A stretch of 64,000 nt of DNA from Heyndrickxia shackletonii. Its GTDB lineage: Bacteria > Bacillota > Bacilli > Bacillales > Bacillaceae_C. Under the pieces are notes generated by a model, which was not told the origin of the DNA, searched no databases, and saw only the letters and a program-made list of their open reading frames with translations. Positions 55,121 to 64,000 of this stretch are shown here, piece by piece (within the stretch, counting starts at the first letter, position 1; every line of letters starts with the position of its first letter). Both the position numbers and the translations under genes were made by a program. The stretch is from NCBI RefSeq assembly GCF_001420715.1, contig NZ_LJJC01000004.1:878576-942575 (forward strand), written 5' to 3'.

Positions 55121-55951
55121 ATGAAGCTAAAAACCGTGAAAAGGTCATTCGCATTAATTATCTTAGTAATCGGCGCTATTGTAAGTCTAGTTCCCTTTGT
55201 TTGGCTTATTCGCAGTTCCTTAATGACTTCTACAGAGATTTTTGAATTTCCACCTAAACTATTACCGGAGAAATTTCAATGGTCCAATTACAAGGATATT
55301 TTCTCCATTATTAATTTCGGTCTTTACTTGAAAAACACATTATTTATTATGGTCCCAGTCATCATTGGAACAATTGTCACGTGCTGTATGTGCGGATATG
55401 GCTTTGCAAGACTTCGTTTTCCGGGAAGGAATATATGGTTCGGAATGATTCTTGCAACCATGATGCTCCCGGGAGCTGTCACATTGATCCCTACCTTTTT
55501 GATGTGGTCTAAGCTAGATGGAATTAATACATTTTGGCCGTTGATTGTTCCAGCCTTTTTTGGCGGCGGCGGGTTCTTCATCTTTCTAATGAGACAATTT
55601 TTTATGAATATACCTCGTGAACTGGACGAATCTGCATTAATGGATGGTGCCAATCATTTTCAAATTTTCACGAAAATACTTTTGCCATTGGTGAAACCGC
55701 CAATTTTAGTTGTTGGGTTCTTTACTTTTATGGGTGTATGGAATGACTTCTTTGGACCTTTGATTTTCTTAAATGATGAATCCAAATACACGCTTGCATT
55801 AGGGCTATTGCAGTTGAAAGGCTCTTACTCTTCCGATTGGAATCTCATGATGGCAGCATCTGCCGTAATGGTTATTCCTGCGATTATCATTTTCTTTATT
55901 GGGCAACGCCATTTTATTGAAGGAATAAGTTTAACAGGAATTAAAGGTTAG
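55121..55951 (+). CDS. Sugar ABC transporter permease (MalG type, beta-arabinoside locus)
   Basis: The 276-residue permease has six membrane segments (first at about 9-29) and the EAA loop ELDESALMDGANHFQIFTKI (about 166-185). The end GQRHFIEGISLTGIKG is typical of the class. It completes an importer that has no linked ATPase. It is followed after 46 bases by the second GH127 gene. Confidence 0.87.
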   Translation: MKLKTVKRSFALIILVIGAIVSLVPFVWLIRSSLMTSTEIFEFPPKLLPEKFQWSNYKDIFSIINFGLYLKNTLFIMVPVIIGTIVTCCMCGYGFARLRFPGRNIWFGMILATMMLPGAVTLIPTFLMWSKLDGINTFWPLIVPAFFGGGGFFIFLMRQFFMNIPRELDESALMDGANHFQIFTKILLPLVKPPILVVGFFTFMGVWNDFFGPLIFLNDESKYTLALGLLQLKGSYSSDWNLMMAASAVMVIPAIIIFFIGQRHFIEGISLTGIKG

Positions 55952-55997
55952 CCTTAAGCTTGAGGGAGTTATTTTTTATAAAAAGGAGTTAACTATA

Positions 55998-57902
55998 ATG
56001 CATGTTTTAAATCAAAATCGACTAAGACCTGTCTCATTTTCAAATGTGGTGATTAACGATGCTTTTTGGTCCCCACGAATTAAGGTTAACCGTGAGCAAA
56101 CCATTCCGCACCAATATAAGCAATGTAAGGAAACAGGAAGGATTGATGCATTTAAGCTGGATTGGAAGCAGGGAATGGACAACGAACCTCATATTTTCTG
56201 GGATTCTGACGTAGCAAAATGGATTGAAGCTGCAAGCTACAGCCTTGCCACCCATCCAGATCCGGAACTAGACCGTCTAGTCGACGAAGTAATTGAGTTG
56301 ATTGCATCGGCCCAGCAGGAAGATGGGTATCTAAATATTTATTTTTCAGTTGTAAAACCTGGAATGAGATGGACAGATTTGCGGGATGCGCATGAATTAT
56401 ATTGTGCAGGACATTTAATAGAAGCTGGTGTTGCACACTATGAAGCAACAAGGAAACGAACTCTCCTGGAGGTTGTTTGCAAATATGCCGATCATATTGA
56501 TTCAGTATTTGGGAGGGAGGAAGGTAAATTACGGGGATACTGCGGTCATCAAGAAATCGAATTGGCTTTGATCAAATTGTATCATGCCACTGGGGAAGAA
56601 CGTTATTTAAAATTAAGCCAATACTTCATTGATGAACGGGGACAAAAACCTCATTATTTTGAGCTAGAAAAGAAAGATTCAACAGGATATTTTGAAGATA
56701 TAATGCGCTATATGGATAACCTCAAAGAGTATAACCAGTCTCATAAGCCGGTCAGAGAACAGAGTAAAGTGGTGGGGCATTCCGTTCGGGCAATGTATAT
56801 GTATACAGCAATGGCAGAATTGGCGGGAGAGACTGGAGACGCTTCACTTTTAGAAGCATGTGAGCGGTTATGGGAACATCTTCATTTAAAAAATATGTTT
56901 ATTACAGGCGGAATTGGATCGACAGGAAAGAACGAAGGCTTTACGTTTGATTATGACCTTCCAAATGAAACTTCCTATGCGGAAACATGTGCATCTATTG
57001 GGTTAGTTTTTTGGAATCATAGGATGCTGCAGTTGGAATGTGAAAGCAAATATGCGGATGCGATAGAACGTGCTCTATTTAATGGAGTCATTAGCGGAGT
57101 GTCTTTAGATGGGAAAAAATTCTTTTATGCCAATCCGTTAGCGAGTGTCGGAGATCGTCATCGAAAGGAATGGTTTGGGTGCGCATGCTGTCCGCCAAAT
57201 ATTGCAAGACTACTAGCTTCACTGGGAGGATATATTTATTCTCAAAGTCCAGATGACATTATTGTTCATCAATACATCGAAGGGGAGGCAATAATAAATA
57301 TTCATGGGCAACAAGTAAAAATAGGACAAAAGGGCAATTATCCATGGGATGGCCACCTAACCTTCTTACTTGGATTGGAACATGAAGACAAATTTGGTCT
57401 CAAACTGCGCATTCCGGGTTGGTGTAAGAATGCAGAACTTAAAGTAAATCATGAAAGGGTTAATATCCTTCAAAATATGGATAAAGGATATGTTTATCTT
57501 GAGCGGCTATGGAAGGATGGAGATATCATCGAACTAGATTTATCCATGCCTATTGAAAAGGTCTATTCTCATCCAAATGTTAGGCAAAATGTCCATCACA
57601 CAGCCATTCAAAGAGGCCCTATTGTGTATTGTATCGAATCGGCAGATAATATGGAGCATTTGCAAAGGGTAATGCTGCCAAATGATGCGAATCTGACTGC
57701 CATTTACGATGAATCGTTACTTGGCGGGGTCGTAAAAATTTTGGGTGATGCAGAGGTATTAGATAGTCATCAATGGGAAAATAGTTTATATCGCACTGAA
57801 AAACCAACTAGCAGGCCATATCAGATAACCGCTATTCCGTATTATGCATGGGATAATCGCGAATCAGGACAAATGCGTGTTTGGATACCAGAAAAGGAGT
57901 AA
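55998..57902 (+). CDS. Beta-L-arabinofuranosidase, GH127 (second copy)
   Basis: The 634-residue enzyme is a close paralogue of the one at 50521 (shared SFVF..DSDVGKW-like, GYLNxYF and EAGVAHYEAT-type segments). The metal/thiol site is complete: Glu329 and Cys331 in YAETCASIG, and Cys395-Ala-Cys397-Cys398 in FGCACCPPN, with Cys397 the expected nucleophile. There is no signal peptide. Two GH127 enzymes in one locus suggest division of labour by chain length or aglycone. AAGGAG precedes the ATG. Confidence 0.9.
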   Translation: MHVLNQNRLRPVSFSNVVINDAFWSPRIKVNREQTIPHQYKQCKETGRIDAFKLDWKQGMDNEPHIFWDSDVAKWIEAASYSLATHPDPELDRLVDEVIELIASAQQEDGYLNIYFSVVKPGMRWTDLRDAHELYCAGHLIEAGVAHYEATRKRTLLEVVCKYADHIDSVFGREEGKLRGYCGHQEIELALIKLYHATGEERYLKLSQYFIDERGQKPHYFELEKKDSTGYFEDIMRYMDNLKEYNQSHKPVREQSKVVGHSVRAMYMYTAMAELAGETGDASLLEACERLWEHLHLKNMFITGGIGSTGKNEGFTFDYDLPNETSYAETCASIGLVFWNHRMLQLECESKYADAIERALFNGVISGVSLDGKKFFYANPLASVGDRHRKEWFGCACCPPNIARLLASLGGYIYSQSPDDIIVHQYIEGEAIINIHGQQVKIGQKGNYPWDGHLTFLLGLEHEDKFGLKLRIPGWCKNAELKVNHERVNILQNMDKGYVYLERLWKDGDIIELDLSMPIEKVYSHPNVRQNVHHTAIQRGPIVYCIESADNMEHLQRVMLPNDANLTAIYDESLLGGVVKILGDAEVLDSHQWENSLYRTEKPTSRPYQITAIPYYAWDNRESGQMRVWIPEKE

Positions 57903-57923
57903 ATTGGATAGGGGGTTTCATAC

Positions 57924-60245
57924 ATGACGGTGAAAACCAATGTGAAAACAAAAGCCAATCCATTTGCTTTGAAGGATGTCTCCATAATAGGAGGACCCTT
58001 TAAACATGCAATGGATTTAAACAAGAATTATTTACTGCAATTGGAACCAGATCGATTGCTAGCCAGATTTAGAGAATATGCTGGACTCGAAATAAAAGCG
58101 CCTCAATATGAAGGTTGGGAGGCAATGAGTCTTTCAGGTCATACACTTGGGCACTATTTATCAGCATGCTCCATGCTCTATGCATCCCTTTCCGATGAAG
58201 CTTTCAAGCAAAGGGTAGATTATATCGTTGATGAGATAGAAATTTGTCAAAATGCACATGGAGACGGATATGTATCTGGAATTCCACGGGGCAAAGAATT
58301 ATTTTTGGAAGTAGCTTCAGGGGATATACGGTCAAAGGGATTTGACCTGAATGGCGGATGGGCTCCATTATACACTATTCATAAGCTGTTAGCGGGATTG
58401 CGCGATGCCTATCATTTAGCGGAAAACAAAAAGGCTTTGGGCATTGCCTGTAAGTTGGCAGATTGGCTTGATGGTATTTTCAAAGATTTAAGTGATGAAC
58501 AAATGGAAGAATTGATGATTTGCGAGTATGGGGGAATGAATGAAGTATTGGCCGATTTATACGCGGATACAGGTGATGAGAAATATTTACACCTAGCAGA
58601 ACGTTTCTGGCATCGTCTTGTATTAGACCCCATATCACAAGGGCAAGATAGTTTGCCTGGGAAACATGCCAATACGCAAATTCCGAAGATTATTGGTTTA
58701 GCGAGACAATATGAGTTAACGGACGATGAGAAACGAAAAAACACAGCCGAGTTCTTCTGGAATCGGGTAGTCCATCATCATTCCTATGTAACAGGCGGAA
58801 ATAGTTTTGGAGAGTATTTTAGTGAGCCCGATATGTTAACGGATCGCCTTGGTCCACATACAACAGAAACATGTAATACTTATAATATGTTAAAACTGAC
58901 CAAGCATCTTTTTGAATGGAACGGTTCTGTTGAAGCAGCTGACTATTATGAACGAGCACTATATAATCATATTTTGGCATCTCAAGATCCCCTTGAGGGT
59001 GGAGTTTGTTATTTCGTTTCTCTAGCAATGGGAGGCTATAAAGCTTACAACCATAAATTTGATCACTTCACATGCTGTGTAGGTACCGGTATGGAGAACC
59101 ATGCCAGCTATGGAAGCGGTATTTATTATCATCATGATGACAAGTTATACGTGAGTCAGTACATCGCCTCTTCCCTTAATTGGAAGGATAAAGGAGTAAC
59201 GATTACTCAAGAAACGGATTATCCTGAATCCAATAAAATCCTGATACGGGTGAATGGTGAAAAAGATGCTGAATTCACCATGTGCATCCGTTATCCGAAC
59301 TGGGCGGAGCAGGGGATTCAAATCAAGATTAACGGCAAACAGAAAACAATTGAAACATCGCCAGGTCATTTTATTGAAATTAAACGTTTGTGGAGCAATG
59401 ACGATAACGTCGAAATTAGTATTCCCTTCTCATTGCGACTTGAGTGTTTGCCGGATAATCCAAACCGGGCAGCGATTATGTACGGTCCGCTTGTTCTAGC
59501 GGGTGAATTAGGACCTGATCAAGATCCTGAGGCAAAAAGTTATTTATATACCCCTGTCATGATTAACAATAATCAACCTTTATCCAATTGGGTACAGCCT
59601 GTTGAGGGGAAAACGAATACTTTTCGCACGGTGAATACAGGATATCCAAGAGAAGTAGAATTATATCCATTTTATCGAATGCATCACAAAATGTATTCCG
59701 TCTATTGGGATCTGTTTACCAAGGAAGAATGGGAAAAGGCAGAAAAAGAGTACAAAAGAGCTCGTGAAAAAATGCGTATTCTTAATGACTGTACGATTGA
59801 TTTTGTCCAGCTTGGTGAAATGCAGCCGGAGCGTGACCATCATTTTCAAGGTGAAACAACAAGTGTTGGAATCGTAAATAATCGAGCATTCAGACAGGCG
59901 GGTACAGACGGTTGGTTTTCTGTCGATATGAATGTTGTCACATTGTTAAAGGAATCGATCAAGCAAGATTTAATGCTTGTCATAACATATACTTCCGCGC
60001 ATGAAATTTCCAATTGTAAATTTGATATTCTACTAGATGGAGAAAAAATGCAGGATGAAAAAGAAGGCATTGTAGAAACAGATAAATTTTATAATGTGAA
60101 CTATGATCTTCCTCTACAAAGGATTGAGGGGAAAGAAAAAGTTACGGTTACGTTTAAAGCACATCCAGGTCATAGAGTAAGGAGAGTTTTTGGATTAAGA
60201 ATCGTCAATAAAGAAGAATATGCATTACTAGGTTTAGACCAGTAA
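57924..60245 (+). CDS. GH127/GH146-clan beta-L-arabinofuranosidase (DUF1680 family)
   Basis: The 773-residue protein has an N-terminal (alpha/alpha)6 DUF1680 domain with GGPFKHAMDLNKNYLLQLEP, YEGWEAMSLSGHTLGHYLSA and YTIHKLLAGLRDAY. Its active-site set is Glu315 and Cys317 (TTETCNTYNMLKL) and Cys384-Cys385 (FTCCVGTGMEN), the spacing seen in GH146 rather than GH127. C-terminal beta domains (from about 540) include a DUF4986-like region and a terminal jelly-roll-like part. No signal peptide is present. It is the last gene of the importer operon, ending at a strong terminator. Confidence 0.85.
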   Translation: MTVKTNVKTKANPFALKDVSIIGGPFKHAMDLNKNYLLQLEPDRLLARFREYAGLEIKAPQYEGWEAMSLSGHTLGHYLSACSMLYASLSDEAFKQRVDYIVDEIEICQNAHGDGYVSGIPRGKELFLEVASGDIRSKGFDLNGGWAPLYTIHKLLAGLRDAYHLAENKKALGIACKLADWLDGIFKDLSDEQMEELMICEYGGMNEVLADLYADTGDEKYLHLAERFWHRLVLDPISQGQDSLPGKHANTQIPKIIGLARQYELTDDEKRKNTAEFFWNRVVHHHSYVTGGNSFGEYFSEPDMLTDRLGPHTTETCNTYNMLKLTKHLFEWNGSVEAADYYERALYNHILASQDPLEGGVCYFVSLAMGGYKAYNHKFDHFTCCVGTGMENHASYGSGIYYHHDDKLYVSQYIASSLNWKDKGVTITQETDYPESNKILIRVNGEKDAEFTMCIRYPNWAEQGIQIKINGKQKTIETSPGHFIEIKRLWSNDDNVEISIPFSLRLECLPDNPNRAAIMYGPLVLAGELGPDQDPEAKSYLYTPVMINNNQPLSNWVQPVEGKTNTFRTVNTGYPREVELYPFYRMHHKMYSVYWDLFTKEEWEKAEKEYKRAREKMRILNDCTIDFVQLGEMQPERDHHFQGETTSVGIVNNRAFRQAGTDGWFSVDMNVVTLLKESIKQDLMLVITYTSAHEISNCKFDILLDGEKMQDEKEGIVETDKFYNVNYDLPLQRIEGKEKVTVTFKAHPGHRVRRVFGLRIVNKEEYALLGLDQ

Positions 60246-60252
60246 TAAATAG

Positions 60253-60286
60253 AAAACAACCTTTTAATATAAAAGGTTGTTTTTTT
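60253..60286. terminator. Bidirectional terminator
   Basis: AAAACAACCTTTT (60253-60265) and AAAAGGTTGTTTTTT (60271-60286) form a stem with an A-run and a T-run on either side, serving the GH146-like gene and the convergent DUF624 gene. Confidence 0.85.
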
Positions 60287-60297
60287 GAGATTAGATT

Positions 60298-60906
60298 CTA
60301 CTTGCTTTTAATCGTTTCCACCTTTTGGAATGCTTTATTACATAAATAATAGAGAATATATGCTATTAAGCTAGCAATTGCAAAAAAGGAAATCGGAATA
60401 AAAAATATTAAAACACCTGATATGCCTATAATCAATATTCCCAACAGGGACGTAACAGGTTGACTAATCGAAAAGAAGAAGGCATTTTTTATCAAACCTA
60501 GCCAGCTAGTTTTATAATGAACCATAATCGGAAAAAGAAAAATCGAAGTAAAAACAAAGAGAATCCCGATAAAAATTAGTGGAGGGAATATGATGTATTT
60601 CAAGGTATCGCCCATATGGAAGCTCACGAAAATATTAAAAGTAACAATGGCAGCCATGAAAAACCAGGCTATTTCTATTAAGATACCTTGCTTAAAATTA
60701 TCTTTAAAAAGAGTATAGAAATGCTTTGTAATACTAGGCTCATCTTTTCTTACCCAACTGCGAACGACTCCAAACATTGCAGCTGTAGAGGGGAAAATAG
60801 TAACAATGGGCAGACAGAAAATAATCCATAATAAATTTAATAGAAGAAAATCGGTTATTTTATCAAGAATTCGGTAGAACCTGCCATCAATATTAAAGAC
60901 GTTCAT
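60298..60906 (-). CDS. DUF624 (YesL-like) membrane protein, second copy
   Basis: The 202-residue protein has about five membrane segments with the DUF624 layout: FLLLNLLWIIFCLPIVTIFP (about 23-42), STAAMFGVVRSWVRKDEPS (about 44-62), HFYTLFKDNFKQG and a long hydrophobic C-terminal half. It is convergent to the GH127/GH146 operon. Its function is unknown, but the family keeps company with CUT1 importers, as for the copy at 45504. The start is ATG with AAGGAGGGAAGG upstream. Confidence 0.8.
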   Translation of the reverse strand: MNVFNIDGRFYRILDKITDFLLLNLLWIIFCLPIVTIFPSTAAMFGVVRSWVRKDEPSITKHFYTLFKDNFKQGILIEIAWFFMAAIVTFNIFVSFHMGDTLKYIIFPPLIFIGILFVFTSIFLFPIMVHYKTSWLGLIKNAFFFSISQPVTSLLGILIIGISGVLIFFIPISFFAIASLIAYILYYLCNKAFQKVETIKSK

Positions 60907-61216
60907 TCCTTCCCTCCTTTAAAGATTAATGTTTATTGCCTTAATCATATCAAATTCATCATATATTTTTCAATATTTAGAATAGAAAATCAACATATCA
61001 ACCTGCTTTTTAAAAAGTTAATAAAAAAGAGGATCTTTATGTGGAAACAAGCGAAGCACAATAGAAATTTTTAGTTATACTAAAAAAAATATTATATTAC
61101 TTAAAAAAATGTATTGAAAATTTAGTCTATTATGATAACATATACATTAATAATTTTAGTAATACTATAATTATTTATGATTTCACTAAAAATTTTATTA
61201 AAGGAAAGGACAAATT
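60907..61216. other. AT-rich divergent gap
   Basis: The gap separates the reverse DUF624 gene from the forward XRE-cupin gene. It is very AT-rich with several A/T runs (about 61080-61200). A TTGAAA at about 61114 followed by TATGAT-like sequence is a weak promoter candidate. No gene or stable hairpin is seen. Confidence 0.4.
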
Positions 61217-61759
61217 ATGGTAGAAATTCATACAAAAATTCGCGAATTACGACAACAACAGGGACTCACTTTAAAAGAATTAAGTGAAAATACCAATTTG
61301 TCTGTTGGATTTCTTTCTCAGGTAGAAAGAGGTACATCTTCTCTTGCTATTACATCGCTTAAAAAAATTGCCGATTCGTTAGGGGTTGAGATGTCCTATT
61401 TTTTTCAACAGGAATCAAGCAGTAATTATACTGTGACATTAGAAAATCAAAAGAGTTTTGAAGTAGAAGGAAATGCAACCAAATATGTTAAATTAAGTGG
61501 CAGCTTTCCGGGAAGAAATCTGGAAAGTATGTTGGTTACTTTACGACCGTTTCAAAAAGATACTCAATTATATAGCCATCCCGGAGAAGAATTTCATTAT
61601 GTTGTTAAAGGAAAGCTCATTATCCGAGTGGATAATCAAGAATACATGCTGAATCCAGGGGAGTCGATCCATTTCCCATCAGAAAAGGAACATCAATGGG
61701 AAAACCCTTTAAATGAAGAAACCGTTCTTTTAAGTGTGTTAACTCCGGTACTTTTTTAG
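61217..61759 (+). CDS. XRE-family regulator with cupin sensor domain
   Basis: The 180-residue protein has an N-terminal XRE helix-turn-helix (about 7-62: IRELRQQQGLTLKELSENTN, LSVGFLSQVERGTSSLAIT, SLKKIADSLGV) and a C-terminal cupin (about 108-176: YSHPGEEFHYVVKGKLIIRV, LNPGESIHFPSEKEHQWENP). This architecture is common in regulators of amine, amino acid or hydantoin use. It lies 46 bases before hydantoinase genes on the same strand and probably controls them. AAGGAAAGGA is the RBS. Confidence 0.87.
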   Translation: MVEIHTKIRELRQQQGLTLKELSENTNLSVGFLSQVERGTSSLAITSLKKIADSLGVEMSYFFQQESSSNYTVTLENQKSFEVEGNATKYVKLSGSFPGRNLESMLVTLRPFQKDTQLYSHPGEEFHYVVKGKLIIRVDNQEYMLNPGESIHFPSEKEHQWENPLNEETVLLSVLTPVLF

Positions 61760-61805
61760 TATTGGAGTCTTAAATATATAGATTTTTAATGAGAGGAGCA
61801 GTTTC

Positions 61806-63848
61806 ATGAGAGTTGCTACAGATATTGGAGGTACGTTTACAGATTTAGTGTATGTCGATAATAGTGGTCGCTTTGGTGTTGCGAAAAGTCATACAACGCC
61901 CCCTTATTTTGAACAAGGCGTCATGGATGTTATGGAAAAAAGCGGAATTGATCAAAAGTCCATTACAACTTTCATTCATGGAACAACCGTTATTATTAAT
62001 GCACTGACAGAAAGAAAAGGAGTCAAAACAGGACTTATTACAACAAAAGGATTCCGAGATGTATTAGAGATAGCCCGTGGTAACCGGCCTGACTTGTTTA
62101 ATGTACGCTATCAAAAGCCTGAACCCTTTGTTAGTAGGTATTTACGCCAGGAAGTAGAAGAAAGAATGAACTATAAAGGGGAAGTATTAATAGAGTTAAA
62201 TAAAGATCAAATCAGTGATATTATTTCCTTTTTTAAAAGCGAAGGTGTTCAAGCAATTGCGGTTTCATACCTTCACTCCTATGTAAACCCTTTACATGAA
62301 CAAGAAACGGTGCAATATATTAAAGAACTGTGGCCAGAAGTATTTGTTACAGCTTCTCATGAAGTAACAAAGGAATGGCGTGAATATGAGAGAACAAATA
62401 CCACGGTTTTAAATGCCTATGTAAAACCAATTGCGACATCTTATGTTAATAAGCTCCAGGATAAGCTAAATGGGCAACAGACTGAAAGTAACAATTATAT
62501 CATGCAGTCTAATGGCGGAACAACGACATTTGAACAGGCGAAGGAACTTCCAATCAATATGGTGGAGTCAGGACCTGTAGCTGGCATTTATGGTGCAGCT
62601 GTATTGGGAGAAATTATTGGAGAAAAGAATATTATTGCCTTTGATATCGGTGGTACAACAGCAAAATGTTCGCTTATAGAAAAAGGAGAGGTCAAAGTAT
62701 CCACCGATTATTATATTGAGCGTGACAGTCGTCATGCTGGATACCCTATCAAAACACCAGTTGTGGACATCGTAGAAATTGGAAATGGCGGAGGTTCCAT
62801 TGCCTGGATTGATGAAGCTGGTTCATTAAAAGTAGGACCTCACTCTGCCGGGGCTCTACCAGGTCCCGTTGCATATGGACAGGGCGGTACAGAACCAACT
62901 ACGACAGATGCAAATCTATTAACAGGTAGACTTTCACCAAAGAATTTCGATTATGAAGTAGATATGAAGAAAGTAAGAGAAGCAATTCAAACAAGAGTTT
63001 CCAATCATTTTAATATGTCTGCCGAAGAAGGTGCTTTGGGCATTATTCGTATTGCAAATTCCAATATGCTTAATGCACTGAAACTAATTTCCATTCGTAA
63101 AGGGTACAATCCGCGTGAATTTACTCTTGTAGCCTTTGGCGGAGGGGGATCCATGCATGCTGCCGCACTTGCGAAGGAACTAGGAGTAAAGAAGGTCGTT
63201 GTACCAGTTGCATCACCTGTGTTCTCTGCCTGGGGAATGTTAATGACGGATTTAAGACATGATTATATTCAAACGCAAATTAAGCGCCTAAGTGAAGTGG
63301 ATGTTGGTGTACTTAATCAAAACTGGATCAACTTAGAATGTAAAGCTTATGCTCAATTTGAGCAAGAGGATGTTCAAAAGGAATCTGTATTATTTACAAG
63401 ATTCCTAGATATGAGATACCTTGGCCAAGAACATACAGTAAAAGTACCGGTGCCGAATGATGATTGGAAGGAAGAAACTATACTCGAAATTATCGAAAGA
63501 TTCCACCAACTACATGAGAAAAACTATTCGTTTAAGCTTGAGAATGCTCAAACAGAAATCGTGAATATGCACTTAACGGCATTTGGACAAGTCCAAAAAC
63601 CAAGTTTAGAAAAGAAATTTATAACAAGTGATTTGAGAGAAGCCTTAAAAGAAGTAAGACCCGTATATTTTGAAGGTAAAGGCTGGGTAGATACCAATAT
63701 TTATGATAGAGATAGTATTCCTACAATGCAACGAATGGAAGGTCCTGCAATTGTAGAAGAAAAAGCTTCAGTAACCGTTATTTATGATGGTCAATCACTG
63801 CAAGTAGATGAATACGGAAATCTTATCATCGATACGGGGGTGGAATAA
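61806..63848 (+). CDS. Hydantoinase/oxoprolinase family protein, subunit A
   Basis: The 680-residue protein starts VATDIGGTFTDLVYV, the hydantoinase A N-terminal actin-like ATP site. It has FIHGTTVIINALTERKG (about 58-74), TKGFRDVLEIARGNRPDLF (about 78-96), the second nucleotide motif IIAFDIGGTTAKCSLIE (about 278-294) and FGGGGSMHA (about 446). Such proteins work with subunit B in ATP-dependent ring opening of hydantoins or 5-oxoproline, or as acetone carboxylase-like enzymes, and the substrate is open. GAGAGGAGC precedes the ATG. Subunit B starts two bases after its stop. Confidence 0.9.
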   Translation: MRVATDIGGTFTDLVYVDNSGRFGVAKSHTTPPYFEQGVMDVMEKSGIDQKSITTFIHGTTVIINALTERKGVKTGLITTKGFRDVLEIARGNRPDLFNVRYQKPEPFVSRYLRQEVEERMNYKGEVLIELNKDQISDIISFFKSEGVQAIAVSYLHSYVNPLHEQETVQYIKELWPEVFVTASHEVTKEWREYERTNTTVLNAYVKPIATSYVNKLQDKLNGQQTESNNYIMQSNGGTTTFEQAKELPINMVESGPVAGIYGAAVLGEIIGEKNIIAFDIGGTTAKCSLIEKGEVKVSTDYYIERDSRHAGYPIKTPVVDIVEIGNGGGSIAWIDEAGSLKVGPHSAGALPGPVAYGQGGTEPTTTDANLLTGRLSPKNFDYEVDMKKVREAIQTRVSNHFNMSAEEGALGIIRIANSNMLNALKLISIRKGYNPREFTLVAFGGGGSMHAAALAKELGVKKVVVPVASPVFSAWGMLMTDLRHDYIQTQIKRLSEVDVGVLNQNWINLECKAYAQFEQEDVQKESVLFTRFLDMRYLGQEHTVKVPVPNDDWKEETILEIIERFHQLHEKNYSFKLENAQTEIVNMHLTAFGQVQKPSLEKKFITSDLREALKEVRPVYFEGKGWVDTNIYDRDSIPTMQRMEGPAIVEEKASVTVIYDGQSLQVDEYGNLIIDTGVE

Positions 63849-63850
63849 AA

Positions 63851-64000
63851 ATGGAGACAGCTACTAAAAAAATTGATCCATTTACATTGGAAATTGTCAA
63901 AGATTCTTTACTTGCTATTGGAGATGAAATGTTCATTGCTTTAGCCAGAACATCTATGAGTCCGATTATTTATGAAGTTTTAGATTATGCCAGCGGATTA
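63851..64000 (+). CDS. Hydantoinase B/oxoprolinase family protein, start only
   Basis: The frame opens at ATG 63851, two bases after the subunit A stop, and runs off the right edge after 50 codons. The visible N terminus (IDPFTLEIVKDSLLAIGDEM, ARTSMSPIIYEVLDYAS) is the standard start of hydantoinase B proteins. It should form the catalytic partner of the preceding subunit A. The GGGGGTGGAATAAAA region supplies the ribosome binding site. Confidence 0.85.
   Translation, partial: METATKKIDPFTLEIVKDSLLAIGDEMFIALARTSMSPIIYEVLDYASGL

Overview
The window is low-GC Firmicute DNA, most likely from a Bacillaceae genome close to Bacillus sensu lato. The evidence is purine-rich AGGAGG-type ribosome binding sites, sigma-A promoters, cre sites of the CcpA type, AraR-type GntR-LacI regulation, and frl and ara gene sets laid out much as in Bacillus subtilis. 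No rRNA, tRNA, CRISPR array or prophage was seen. A transposase fragment runs off the left edge and a hydantoinase B gene runs off the right edge.

Layout: 1-2.7 kb holds the transposase fragment and a secreted lamin-tail/fibronectin-III protein. 3.0-6.8 kb holds a sugar-porter MFS gene overlapping a sugar isomerase/epimerase gene, an AraL/NagD-like HAD phosphatase and an MgtC-family protein. 6.8-9.5 kb is a glycerol-3-phosphate module: glpD with a leader terminator, and glpP, the antiterminator expected to read through it. 9.6-15.7 kb is a fructosamine (Amadori product) module, frlBONMD with convergent frlR. 15.7-24.9 kb is an uncharacterised module: a small secreted protein, a MarR regulator, a five-gene Dpp/Opp-type ABC importer, and two M24-fold proteins that have lost three of five metal ligands and resemble creatinase. 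24.9-31.4 kb holds a HAD phosphatase and an operon with a PRD regulator fused to EIIA, ascorbate-family PTS IIB and IIC, and a transketolase split in two genes.

From 32 to 61 kb lies a large arabinose/arabino-oligosaccharide region. AraR is divergent from araB-araD-araA-abfA-araM-GH43. It is followed by an araNPQ-like importer, a DUF624 membrane protein, a second GH51 enzyme, a small Cys-rich protein and a canonical M24 peptidase. An AraC regulator is divergent from a beta-L-arabinofuranosidase group: GH127, a second ABC importer, a second GH127, a GH146-like enzyme and another DUF624 protein. None of the glycosidases has a signal peptide, so oligosaccharides appear to be imported and hydrolysed inside the cell. 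The window ends with an XRE-cupin regulator and hydantoinase/oxoprolinase genes.

Three CUT1-type sugar importers (frl, ara and the GH127 locus) carry no ATPase gene here and presumably share an MsmX-like ATPase encoded elsewhere. The most interesting sequence-level signals are the operator-like motif inside both frl promoters, the shared 19-bp motif upstream of both GH127 transcription units, the glpD leader terminator, the paired metal-ligand-less M24 proteins, and several families of intergenic palindromic repeats.
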